This document shows, piece after piece, positions 46,024-54,743 of a stretch of 64,000 bases of DNA. The stretch lies in assembly GCF_003259435.1 (NCBI RefSeq), contig NZ_QLMA01000001.1, forward strand, positions 1-64,000. Reading direction: 5' to 3'. The DNA is from Chitinophaga dinghuensis (GTDB lineage Bacteria; Bacteroidota; Bacteroidia; Chitinophagales; Chitinophagaceae). The number at the start of each line of letters is the position of its first letter. Positions within the stretch are counted from its first letter, which is position 1. A program made the position numbers and the translations under genes. Under the pieces are notes generated by a model that saw nothing but the letters and a program-made list of their open reading frames with translations, did not search any database and was not told where the DNA came from.

Positions 46024-47223
46024 CTATTGTTGGCGCGTCTCTAAACGATTATCCAGGGAGCCCCAGTTGTAGCGTATGTCTAACCGATGTATAATTTCAT
46101 CAATACATTTCCCCAGGGCATCATGCATATAAACGATCCCGAGTTCCTGTCCCCATCCTCCAGACTGAAAAATGTAGAAAGTGTGGGTGGATTCATTATT
46201 TCTCAGGGCCATATTGATGCGTTCAATGAATTGCAGGTTAAACCAATCCGTATCGCGCATAATTGAAACCTTAATAGGATCATTCTGAATATGGAGTTGG
46301 ATATCCCAATGTTCGTCAGATTCTTCCACAGTAAAATTCACTGGGATACCAGCCATTGTAGCCATTATATGGAACAGGTTTTCATAATCATTTACACTGG
46401 CAAAATCTTCATGATAGCCTTTGTATATGTTTTCATGACCGAGAACCTCATACAGAAACGCTTCAAAAATATCGGCTCCAGCCCATTTGTTTGGCATCTC
46501 CTGCCATTGCTTCATCGTATTGTATCGTTGCAAAACGACCTGTATCTTAGCTGACAGTGCATCATGAATTGGCGGTAGACTACATAATTGTTCCTCTTCG
46601 AATTCAGCCAGGAGCGCGCCGTCTTCATTGTAAATGGCAGTTGGTCCTTTTATTTTATCACCTTCATCTGTTTCATACTGAACAAACCAACGATTGCCAT
46701 TAGGGAAATAGTATTCTTTCTTTACCTGACTGTCAGAAATATAGGTCAGGCGTTGCTTTAATTTAATCGCGGGGGAATAAATGGAATAGACATCATATCC
46801 ATTATCCTGAGTAATAAGTCTATACTGCTTGATCTGTAGATCTTCACTTAGTAAGACTTCTATCACTTCTTCCGGTAATCCCCATGCCTGGATGATCGTA
46901 TTCTCCACCAGATCTTCTGTAACTGTTTCCAGGATATAGTTTTTACCATTTTGAGCATATTCCGCCAGTAGGGGAGGTGTAAATGATTTATATCTCCAGT
47001 ACCAGGACTGTGGGGTAACTGCTTCCAGATTAATGGTATTGATGGCAAAATAGATGCACGTATCCTTATAGTAATTGATATCTATGTATAATTCGTCGCT
47101 GGTCCAGATTTGAGAATAACTATCATGCGATTGCAGTACCAGTTCTGCGAACTTTTCATGGAGTAAGAGGTCTGGTTTGTAGTTGGCTAGGTTCATAGGT
47201 GGATGGGTGTTGGTACATGACAA
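46024..47223 (-). CDS. Hypothetical protein beside the WGR/SMI1 gene
   Basis: 399 residues, acidic, no signal peptide or membrane segment. The middle has a MORN-like or toxin-immunity-like beta pattern (YYFPNGNRWFVQYETDEGDKIKGPTAIYNEDG), and the C-terminal third is a mixed alpha/beta domain (FLYEVLGHENIYKGYHEDF, IDEIIHRLDIRYNWGSLDN). I recognise no family. It lies 99 bases upstream of the giant WGR gene in the same direction, and no terminator separates them, so the two may form a unit. A start at the second Met (residue 10) is possible. Confidence 0.75.
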   Translation of the reverse strand: MSCTNTHPPMNLANYKPDLLLHEKFAELVLQSHDSYSQIWTSDELYIDINYYKDTCIYFAINTINLEAVTPQSWYWRYKSFTPPLLAEYAQNGKNYILETVTEDLVENTIIQAWGLPEEVIEVLLSEDLQIKQYRLITQDNGYDVYSIYSPAIKLKQRLTYISDSQVKKEYYFPNGNRWFVQYETDEGDKIKGPTAIYNEDGALLAEFEEEQLCSLPPIHDALSAKIQVVLQRYNTMKQWQEMPNKWAGADIFEAFLYEVLGHENIYKGYHEDFASVNDYENLFHIMATMAGIPVNFTVEESDEHWDIQLHIQNDPIKVSIMRDTDWFNLQFIERINMALRNNESTHTFYIFQSGGWGQELGIVYMHDALGKCIDEIIHRLDIRYNWGSLDNRLETRQQ

Positions 47224-47417
47224 TAATACGTGTTCTCTTTTGTCTGCGCTACTATTTAAAAAGAAGATTTTCTTATAGGTTACGTATTGGTATATTTTAT
47301 ATGTAATGGTGCTCTTGTTTTCTCATTTTGGTATTCCTGGTGTCGTATTGATATTATTGACCTAAAAAAGTAATAAATTCGATTCACCTTAACTATTGTA
47401 CACCCAGATTTAAGAGC

Positions 47418-47747
47418 ATGTCCGATATAGATATAATTCTGCAAGAACTTATCAAGTTTAGAAATGACAGGGATTGGGAGCAGTTTCACAATCCCAAAGA
47501 TTTAGCGATTGCCATTAGTGCGGAAGCAGGTGAATTGCTGGAGGTTTTTTTGTGGAAACAAGCAGAAGAAGCGAAGGTGGAAAAGGTAAAAGAAGAACTG
47601 GCTGATATTCTGGCCTTTTCTTTTTTATTGGCGGAGAAATACGGTTTTAGTATCAAGGATATAATGTTGGAAAAAATAAATAAGAACGGTGAAAAATATC
47701 CGGTAAACAAAGCAAAAGGAACTGCAAAGAAATATAACGAGCTCTGA
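47418..47747 (+). CDS. MazG-like nucleotide pyrophosphohydrolase
   Basis: 109 residues, complete. It has the all-alpha NTP pyrophosphatase motif: EAGELLEVFLWKQAEE followed by EELADILAFSFLLAEKYG, in which the Glu and Asp residues bind Mg2+ (EExxE plus ExxD pattern). The C-terminus PVNKAKGTAKKYNEL is standard for the small dCTPase/RS21-C6-like branch. It should hydrolyse a (d)NTP to the monophosphate and pyrophosphate in the cytoplasm. Only 11 bases separate it from the downstream GIY-YIG/DUF2075/S24 fusion, so the two are almost certainly one operon, which suggests a role beyond nucleotide-pool cleaning. Confidence 0.95.
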   Translation: MSDIDIILQELIKFRNDRDWEQFHNPKDLAIAISAEAGELLEVFLWKQAEEAKVEKVKEELADILAFSFLLAEKYGFSIKDIMLEKINKNGEKYPVNKAKGTAKKYNEL

Positions 47748-47758
47748 AATCCACCCAC

Positions 47759-49969
47759 GTGATAGACATCCATCCATTCCGTTTTAATGCCGATATTCTT
47801 ACTGATGTTCATAGTGTAACACATTACCTAAAGGAGAATTGGCCTGTTGTTTATATTTTGGTGAATAACAAAACCAAAGAGATTTATATAGGAGAAACTA
47901 CCAAGCTTCTTCAGAGGCTTGATGATCATCTGAAAGATGATCGCTTCCGTACGATGGAACGCATCTATGTGATCACCAGCGCCAGATTTAATAAATCGTT
48001 GACCTGGAATATAGAAGTGGATCTTATCAGTTATATTGGTAGTGAAGGTGTTTTCAAGCCCATTAACTGGAACTCTGGTAATAAGAATAGAAATTATCAG
48101 CACAAAGTAGCAGATTATGATGCATTGTTTGAAGATGTATGGAATAAATTGCGAGGAGTAAAAATTGCCAAAAGTAGACTGAAAGACCTCACTAACTCTG
48201 ATTTATTCAAGTATTCTCCATATAAAGAGCTAAGTGAGGACCAAATTGAAGGATTGATAAAAATTATTCAATCATTACTTAACAAGGACGCTAATACTGT
48301 TTTTATTGATGGTGGAGCTGGTACAGGGAAAACGCTATTGGCTATTTTTCTGTTTAAATTGTTACACACCCAAATGCAGGATTTTAACTTTCTTGGATTT
48401 GGGAAGTATCAGGATCAGATGAAATCATTGGTAACTGAATTGCACCTGCAATATCCAAATCCATCTGCTGCTTTGGTTGTCCCTGTAAGCTCATTTCGCA
48501 AAACAGTAGAGAAAGTATTTGCAAAAGTTACAGATCTGGAGAAGAAAATGGTAGTTGCCCCAATTGCAGTAACCAGACAACAGTATGATATCATAATGGT
48601 GGATGAATCCCATCGTTTGCGTAGATATAATGTCCTGGGAGCCTATGCTGGCAATTTTAAGGCAGGATGCCTTTCTCTGGAAATGGACCATCATACCAAT
48701 ACAGAGCTTGACTGGGTGAAGGCACAAAGTAAAAAACTAATCTTACTGTATGATGCCGGACAATCTATCCGGCCTTCCGATGTAAGGAAGCGTGATTTCG
48801 ATAAGCTAAAAGTAGCCAAAGGTACTGTACAACAGCAATTGAAATCTCAACTGCGGGTAAGAGGAGGAATCAGTTATGTGAATCATGTCAAAAAGTTGAT
48901 TGGTGGAAAACTGAAAACAGGAGACCCAATATACAAATCAAGTACTTATTCACTTTTATTATTTGATTCGCTGGAGCATATGTTGGATGAGATTAAGCAA
49001 CGTGATAAAGAATACGGGTTGGCCAGGATGGTTGCCGGTTATGCATGGGAGTGGAACACTAAGAAGAAAGGAAAAACCAAGCCTAAAGCTAAATATGACA
49101 TCATCATCGGAAATGTAAAGCTGAAATGGAATGGTACTCCCAAGGAATGGATAAACTCAAAAAATGCTATTAACGAAGTTGGATGTATCCATACAACGCA
49201 AGGTTATGACCTGAATTATACAGGCGTTATTTTCGGTAATGAGATTTCATATGATAAGCGTTCAGGTAAGATCATTACCCGCAAAGAAAATTATCATGAT
49301 AAGAATGGAAAGACAGGGCTGGAAACAGATGAAGAGGTCCATGAATATATTTGTCGTATCTATGATACGTTGATGAAACGTGGGATACGGGGAACATATA
49401 TTTATGTCTGTGATCCCGAGTTGAAAAACTATTTTGATCAATTTATAGTAAAAGCAAAGAATAGGAAAACTATTCCATTAATTATTTCAGACAACACCTC
49501 CATCCCGGAGAATGCAGTAAGATATTATGATATTGACGTGGCAGCAGGGGACTTTAGCAGTCCCAGATTATCAGGCGACAATAAATGGATACAGCTGCCA
49601 TCGCATTTGAAGGCGAGCGAAAATTTGTTTGCCTGTAAAGTAGTGGGGGAGTCGATGAATATGACGATTAAGAATGGTTCAATTTGTCTGTTTGCCAAAG
49701 ATGAAGGTGGCTCCAGGAATGGAGAAATCGTGTTGGCAAGCCACGCGAATATTCAGGATAAAGATTTGGGATTTGGACATACGGTAAAAGAATACCTAAG
49801 TAAAAAGAAAACGGGAGAGGATAGCTGGGAGCATGAAGAAATAATTCTGCGGCCAAACTCTGACGATCCTTCATTCACAGATATCGTCCTGGCCAATGAT
49901 GAGCTGGTTGATCTGAAAATTATGGGCATATTCAAAGAGGTTTTATACGAGCCACCATATAGTTTTTAA
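47759..49969 (+). CDS. GIY-YIG nuclease / DUF2075 helicase / S24 peptidase fusion
   Basis: 736 residues, start GTG at 47759 (no suitable ATG). Residues about 28-115 form a GIY-YIG-like nuclease domain (VVYILVNNKTKEIYIGET). A DUF2075 (Schlafen group 3-like) P-loop domain follows, with Walker A GGAGTGKT (185-192, Lys191), Walker B IIMVDESHRLRR (Asp282) and a helicase C-terminal motif near NEVGCIHTTQGYDLNY. The last 130 residues are a LexA/UmuD-like S24 peptidase with nucleophile Ser632 in VVGESMN and the likely general base Lys677 in HTVKEYL; the ILRPNSDDPSFTDI segment is typical of S24. The combination suggests an effector whose activity is controlled by self-cleavage, as in SOS regulators. 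Confidence 0.92.
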   Translation: MIDIHPFRFNADILTDVHSVTHYLKENWPVVYILVNNKTKEIYIGETTKLLQRLDDHLKDDRFRTMERIYVITSARFNKSLTWNIEVDLISYIGSEGVFKPINWNSGNKNRNYQHKVADYDALFEDVWNKLRGVKIAKSRLKDLTNSDLFKYSPYKELSEDQIEGLIKIIQSLLNKDANTVFIDGGAGTGKTLLAIFLFKLLHTQMQDFNFLGFGKYQDQMKSLVTELHLQYPNPSAALVVPVSSFRKTVEKVFAKVTDLEKKMVVAPIAVTRQQYDIIMVDESHRLRRYNVLGAYAGNFKAGCLSLEMDHHTNTELDWVKAQSKKLILLYDAGQSIRPSDVRKRDFDKLKVAKGTVQQQLKSQLRVRGGISYVNHVKKLIGGKLKTGDPIYKSSTYSLLLFDSLEHMLDEIKQRDKEYGLARMVAGYAWEWNTKKKGKTKPKAKYDIIIGNVKLKWNGTPKEWINSKNAINEVGCIHTTQGYDLNYTGVIFGNEISYDKRSGKIITRKENYHDKNGKTGLETDEEVHEYICRIYDTLMKRGIRGTYIYVCDPELKNYFDQFIVKAKNRKTIPLIISDNTSIPENAVRYYDIDVAAGDFSSPRLSGDNKWIQLPSHLKASENLFACKVVGESMNMTIKNGSICLFAKDEGGSRNGEIVLASHANIQDKDLGFGHTVKEYLSKKKTGEDSWEHEEIILRPNSDDPSFTDIVLANDELVDLKIMGIFKEVLYEPPYSF

Positions 49970-49993
49970 TTAAATCCAGTATTGGTTTCGCCT

Positions 49994-50410
49994 ATGAATA
50001 CCTCCCTTTTTGCCTTCGCTCAAGGCATCTCTTGGACAGATCCATCCACTATCTGGTTGGTCCCTATTTCCAAGGAACACTGTGATCTAACGGAATATCT
50101 GTCGGAAACGGACGATACGGATTTGGCGGCGTTGGAGAAATTCAGATCCATTATGCAAACAGATGATAAAGAACTGATAGACGATTATATCATGTCCAGC
50201 CTGGATGGGGTCTACTTTTATGAAGACAGTATCCCTTACGCTTTGGTGGCTGGAGGAACAGATCAATGCATGCAGGTATTGTACAATTACGATGAACATA
50301 TCATCCAGCTACGGCATGCGAATATAGGCTCAAAATATCCCATCGATATAGATGTGCTTATTGAATTGGTAAAGCAGAAAGAGGCCATTTTCGCGGCTTT
50401 GAAAAGATAA
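49994..50410 (+). CDS. Small hypothetical protein downstream of the helicase fusion
   Basis: 138 residues from the ATG at 49994; a TTG four codons earlier is less likely. Cytoplasmic, acidic, with the segment DLTEYLSETDDTDLAALEKFR and a beta-rich second half (DGVYFYEDSIPYALVAGG). No family recognised; the overall make-up recalls small immunity-type proteins. It starts 25 bases after the fusion gene and runs to a strong terminator, so it is probably the third gene of the MazG operon, but a functional link is unproven. Confidence 0.75.
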   Translation: MNTSLFAFAQGISWTDPSTIWLVPISKEHCDLTEYLSETDDTDLAALEKFRSIMQTDDKELIDDYIMSSLDGVYFYEDSIPYALVAGGTDQCMQVLYNYDEHIIQLRHANIGSKYPIDIDVLIELVKQKEAIFAALKR

Positions 50411-50423
50411 ACGCTGCATATAA

Positions 50424-50468
50424 AAAAAAGCACAGGCGACCCAATCATCGGGCCGCCTGTGCTTTTTT
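50424..50468. terminator. Bidirectional terminator
   Basis: A 15-bp perfect stem (AAAAAAGCACAGGCG and complement) with A- and T-runs on its two ends lies between the convergent hypothetical gene and the GH38 gene and should stop transcription both ways. Confidence 0.92.
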
Positions 50469-50483
50469 ATACCAACAAGGATT

Positions 50484-53400
50484 TTATTTCTTCAACAGAT
50501 ACTCTTTCACGCCCATTCCTGGTACGCTGATATCCGCATTGGCGGACAGTGGTTGATCTGTAATAATCGCTGTCGCCTGATAACTTTCCCATATAAATTT
50601 CCCTGTTTCTACCGTATTAACGGGATTGTATACACGCACTTTCAATGCGCCACTTTCCGTAGGTGTAACACTGGTAATGATGAGATTGGGGTTAGACAGC
50701 CGGAACAGCGATGTAGGCAGTTTTACACCATTCTTCACTGGGAATGCCAGTAGTGGCTGGGTAAATCCAGCTGCCGCTTTCTCCTGTTCTGTAGCGGTAA
50801 CAGTTGTATGTGGACGTAAAGCATAATGATAACTGCTGGTACCCTCCTGGTATGCTTTGTAATTGGTATGCCAGTAGTTGTTCATGATGTAATTAAACCA
50901 GGTAGCAGTAGGTACTCCTGATTTCCGCCATTCCTTATGGCTCTGCATAATTACCTTCCGTTCGTCAATCATCTGGGTGGGCTCTACCATAGGCGTTTCC
51001 AGCAGCATCCATTGTACGCCGCGGTCCTTATTGGCAACATCCACCCAACGACGTCCGAAAAGGAAATCCATATTAGATCCCGGCAACTGATCCGTTAAAT
51101 AACGTAAGATGCCATAACCAGCATCCAGGGTCGTTTGTGGAGTACTGATATTAAATGGAAACCCGAAATGCACCGCTTCTTTTTCGCGCACTGCTTTTTT
51201 ATCCAGGATGTTTTCCAGGATAGCGGCATCGGCATTCGCATATAGGGTGATTCTCTTTTTCAGATTATTCAAACCAGGACCAGCGCTTGTTAATTCGATG
51301 GTAGTAGCTACAGGACCCGTTTCCAGGACTTTAACCTGGATATCATTATTGGTGGTAGCTAAGGCAGGATCAAGTCCTGGTACATACCAATAACTATTCA
51401 GTCCTTGCTCACCGTAGGTACCTGCATAGTTATAATCATCGCCGGAACGGAGTGTGGTAATACTTCCTTTGTTATCCCAAACGAGCATAATGCGGCCGTT
51501 AGAAAGACTATTATTGGTTTGGGTGAAGACGGTAGTTGTTGAAGCAGGAGCAGCTGATACTTCATACACAGCTGTTCCCAATGCAGGAATATTCTTTGCC
51601 AGAAAAACATATTCTCCGGAGTGGAGCTGTTGTAAAGGATACCTGTTCCCTTGCGCATCTGTGACGGATTTGCCGGGAATATTTGTTTTCACAATGCCAT
51701 CTCTGCTCCAGGATAATGTGTTTATCACTGCTATTTTCCGGGAATCCGGGTCAGTAAAAGACCCGAGGAGGGATGCCTCAATTTTCCGGGTAATGCTATC
51801 GGCATCCAGCATGAATTGTTTCTTAATGCGCCATTGTTCTGTAACAAAAGGCACTTCCGGCTCGGAGATACTGTTATGCGCTCCCCAGGTATGTTCATGG
51901 AACATAATTACGTTGGTCCATGCCCGGTAGTAATCATTTTCGTTGTAGCTGGCAGGATGAAGGATGGCTGCGGCTGTTGTCAACTCCTGCAATTTCAGGC
52001 TAGTGATTCGGTTTTGGCCGGATTCCTGTGCGGTAGAGGCGGCGCCGTCTTCCCAATAGGGAGTGATATCCCCTCTGACAACAGGTAACTTGCTGCCATA
52101 GCGGGCTTCAAAGTCCTGGAATAGTTTATCGGTCGTATTGAGAATGAGTTTGGGCGATTTGTATTTTTCGTTCCATTCCTTTACGAATCGGGAAATGGAA
52201 GTGTCAATAGGGCCGTTGTCTGCCACTATATTATATCTCCATTGTACCATTTCATATGGATATTGTTTTGCATCGAGTTCCCGCAGGTAAGCGGCAATGC
52301 GCTGAGGACCGCGCTCAAATACGCCACCAGGGGCAGTTCCATGCCAGGAGGAATATCCCTTACCACCTGTCCAGAAAAGGATTTTCTCTTTGCCGGATGG
52401 AGATTCCCACCATACTGGCTTGTCTCCCCAGGTTCTCACAAAATGCCCAACGCGATCACCCAGATAAGGATGATTTTCACCGAGGTAGTTCGGGCCGCTG
52501 GAGAAGTATTTCACGCCGCCATGTGCCAGAGCTGTCACCGTATTCCAGGTATAACCGGGAACATCAGAGATCATGGCAGAAGGTAACTGGATACCATATT
52601 GTTTAGAGAGCTGACCGGCATAATCTGTATAGTGGAACATTTCCTCGGGTAAACTTAATCCTGTTAGGATGTTGGCATAGAGGGCAGACAGACAAATACT
52701 ACCGGATTTTACGGCCTGGATAAAGGCCGTTTTCTGTTCCGGGGTGGCCTGTTGGAGATAATGCTCTACCGCCCAGAGGGATTCTATGTTCCATTTGAAT
52801 CGGGCTTCCACGGGATAATCGCGGGTGGCAGCAATCATCTTCAGCGCATCATCAATATTTTTCAGATGGATTTTAAGTACATCCGGCTGCAGATGCGAGT
52901 AGCCGATATCGGTATGAGAATGATGAATGAGACTAATTTCCCTGTAAGTAACAGGCGATAATTGTATATACTGATCAAGGATGGTTTTCCTGCCATCGGT
53001 CACGGCTATACGAACACTGTCGGGATGTGTGACCGCGTCTACCGGAATATCAAAATGATTAAGTCCATCATTTATTTTGAAACTGCCAACATTTTTGCCT
53101 CCTGCATTGACCTGAACCGTTTGCGTAGCGCCGAAATGCAGCGCAGTCAGGGCTATCGCTTGTTTCCCATTTTTCAGGATGAAAGGTTGTGGGTGGATAT
53201 CCACTTTTTCCTGAAAATGGAACTTGAAGGTCATGAACCAGTCGTTGCTTTGCTGGGCCTGACCAATAATTTTCAATGTCACTGGCTGGCCAGGCGTTAC
53301 CAGTTGTTTAGGAAGACGCAGGAACATCAGCCCATGGGCGTCACTGGCGCCATCGCGGGTAGTTTGTTGGAATACCAGCCTGCTACTGTCGGATGTTGCA

Positions 53401-53792
53401 AAAGACCAGAGTGGAGATTGATTTCCTGGCAAGGTGGTAAAAGTCAGCAGCTTTTTGTTGTTGACGTAAAGATCGAAATGACGGGGACCGCTGCTGGTGG
53501 CGGTAGAATGGCCAGCTACCCAACTGAAATAAACATATGGGCCACTAATTTTACCAGGAACATTGCCTGTTTGCCATTCAATGGTTTTATGGCCATCCGT
53601 GGTACGGGTAAGCAACGCGGTGGTGGCATAGTCCGGGAAGGCGGAATAGTACTGGATGGATTCTCCGGATATTTCTTTCTCATAACCGTTGATCCAGTTG
53701 ATTTTCCCCAGCCAGGGAACTGATTTCTGTGCATGTGTTTCCAGGCTGGCCAACAATAGTAAGCCAGCAATATATATCTGTATTAGTTTCAT
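50484..53792 (-). CDS. GH38-family alpha-mannosidase-like enzyme
   Basis: 1102 residues with a signal peptide (cleavage near THAQ). After an N-terminal beta-rich part (about 25-285) the GH38 catalytic domain begins ISLIHHSHTDIGYSH, giving the zinc ligands His293 and Asp295. The nucleophile Asp410 lies in ISDVPGYTWN. The C-terminal beta-sandwich domains have the usual FEWESYQATAI-like strands near the end. It should cleave alpha-mannosides in the periplasm or at the surface. The long N-terminal extension is not usual for GH38. It lies six bases after the GntR regulator gene, in a two-gene operon. Confidence 0.93.
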   Translation of the reverse strand: MKLIQIYIAGLLLLASLETHAQKSVPWLGKINWINGYEKEISGESIQYYSAFPDYATTALLTRTTDGHKTIEWQTGNVPGKISGPYVYFSWVAGHSTATSSGPRHFDLYVNNKKLLTFTTLPGNQSPLWSFATSDSSRLVFQQTTRDGASDAHGLMFLRLPKQLVTPGQPVTLKIIGQAQQSNDWFMTFKFHFQEKVDIHPQPFILKNGKQAIALTALHFGATQTVQVNAGGKNVGSFKINDGLNHFDIPVDAVTHPDSVRIAVTDGRKTILDQYIQLSPVTYREISLIHHSHTDIGYSHLQPDVLKIHLKNIDDALKMIAATRDYPVEARFKWNIESLWAVEHYLQQATPEQKTAFIQAVKSGSICLSALYANILTGLSLPEEMFHYTDYAGQLSKQYGIQLPSAMISDVPGYTWNTVTALAHGGVKYFSSGPNYLGENHPYLGDRVGHFVRTWGDKPVWWESPSGKEKILFWTGGKGYSSWHGTAPGGVFERGPQRIAAYLRELDAKQYPYEMVQWRYNIVADNGPIDTSISRFVKEWNEKYKSPKLILNTTDKLFQDFEARYGSKLPVVRGDITPYWEDGAASTAQESGQNRITSLKLQELTTAAAILHPASYNENDYYRAWTNVIMFHEHTWGAHNSISEPEVPFVTEQWRIKKQFMLDADSITRKIEASLLGSFTDPDSRKIAVINTLSWSRDGIVKTNIPGKSVTDAQGNRYPLQQLHSGEYVFLAKNIPALGTAVYEVSAAPASTTTVFTQTNNSLSNGRIMLVWDNKGSITTLRSGDDYNYAGTYGEQGLNSYWYVPGLDPALATTNNDIQVKVLETGPVATTIELTSAGPGLNNLKKRITLYANADAAILENILDKKAVREKEAVHFGFPFNISTPQTTLDAGYGILRYLTDQLPGSNMDFLFGRRWVDVANKDRGVQWMLLETPMVEPTQMIDERKVIMQSHKEWRKSGVPTATWFNYIMNNYWHTNYKAYQEGTSSYHYALRPHTTVTATEQEKAAAGFTQPLLAFPVKNGVKLPTSLFRLSNPNLIITSVTPTESGALKVRVYNPVNTVETGKFIWESYQATAIITDQPLSANADISVPGMGVKEYLLKK

Positions 53793-53798
53793 GTCGGG

Positions 53799-54551
53799 TT
53801 ATAGCGGGCGTTTAATTTCAATGCTATAGGTGAACCAGTCGCTGCGATAGTAGCAGATATTGAACTCAATTGGTTTTCTGCCAGCATCCAGTACCAGTCG
53901 TTTCCTTTCCAGTACCGGCGCTCCGGCAGGGATTTTCAATAAGGCTGCAATTTGATCCGTAGCAGCGATGGCACGAATTTCTTCCTGGGAGTAAACAGGG
54001 ACAATATGAAATTCTTCATCCAGTAGTTCATACAACGGGCGCTTGAAATTTTCATTGCCGGTTAGTCCTATGCGTGGATGGAAGTAGGATTCAAAGTATA
54101 CCATTGGGTTACGACCGGTACTGCGGGTACGTTCCAGACATACCACTGCCGTTCCTGGCGTAATTTGAAGCTGCGATGCCACTTGTTTACTAGCTTTTAC
54201 AGTGGTAACTTCATTTCTCAGATCTTTAAAGGGTGTCCCTTTATCTTCCATTTCGTGGCTGAAGCTGAGCCAGTTGGCGAGGTCTGTGGTGATTTTCTTT
54301 TTACGGACGGTGGTTCCGCTTCGCTTCTTTCTTTCCAGCAGGCCATCTTTTACCAGGTTGGCAATGGCTTGACGAAGTGTGTTTCGGGAGATACCCCATC
54401 TCTTGGCCAGATCGGTCTCTTTAGGAAAGGTATCGCCTACACGAAAATGATTGTCCCGAATCAACTTTCGCAGCTGTTCTTCTGCTTGCTGATGCAAAGG
54501 TATTTTACTGTCGTGATCCAATAAAGGTATATTGTTCATATGTTCAAACAT
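53799..54551 (-). CDS. GntR/HutC family transcriptional regulator (UTRA domain)
   Basis: About 250 residues from ATG 54551; ATG 54539 is equally possible, and an upstream TTG is unlikely. The N-terminal winged helix (about 15-80) includes IPLHQQAEEQLRKLI and DLAKRWGISRNTLRQAIANL. The C-terminal UTRA effector domain has VVCLERTRSTGRNPMVYFESYFHP and ends with YYRSDWFTYSIEIKR. HutC-type regulators sense a sugar phosphate or related small ligand. It precedes the GH38 gene in the same direction by six bases and probably autoregulates that operon. An imperfect palindrome ATGTTTGAACAT lies near its start. Confidence 0.95.
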   Translation of the reverse strand: MFEHMNNIPLLDHDSKIPLHQQAEEQLRKLIRDNHFRVGDTFPKETDLAKRWGISRNTLRQAIANLVKDGLLERKKRSGTTVRKKKITTDLANWLSFSHEMEDKGTPFKDLRNEVTTVKASKQVASQLQITPGTAVVCLERTRSTGRNPMVYFESYFHPRIGLTGNENFKRPLYELLDEEFHIVPVYSQEEIRAIAATDQIAALLKIPAGAPVLERKRLVLDAGRKPIEFNICYYRSDWFTYSIEIKRPL

Positions 54552-54683
54552 ATTACATTTCCAGTTTCTACACAAATAAGTTGGATGAATTCTTTAAATG
54601 GTAAAAAATTAATTTATTATTATTTGATTATTAGTATTTAATATATTATTGTAATTATTATTTGAATACGTTTCCGAAATATT

Positions 54684-54713
54684 TTTGAAGGAAGATACGG
54701 CTCCGTAATTTTG
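54684..54713 (+). promoter_or_regulatory. Promoter of the metallo-beta-lactamase gene
   Basis: TTTG at 54684-54687, an 18-base spacer and TAATTTTG at 54706-54713 match the Bacteroidota promoter. The transcript would start near 54720 and makes ATG 54744 the first usable start codon. Confidence 0.7.
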
Positions 54714-54743
54714 AGAAAACCATACTTACCCACAACCTTTATT

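Noticed and set aside
47223-47418. Promoter of the MazG/helicase operon
   Set aside because: TTG and TA-rich pieces exist (for example TTGACC near 47357 and TAACTATTG near 47390), but spacing and sequence do not fit the consensus; no call was made. A LexA-like site was looked for and not seen.
41509-50410. Integrated mobile element (prophage, ICE or transposon)
   Set aside because: No integrase, transposase, tRNA-associated attachment site or flanking direct repeats were seen; only an accessory-island suspicion remains.
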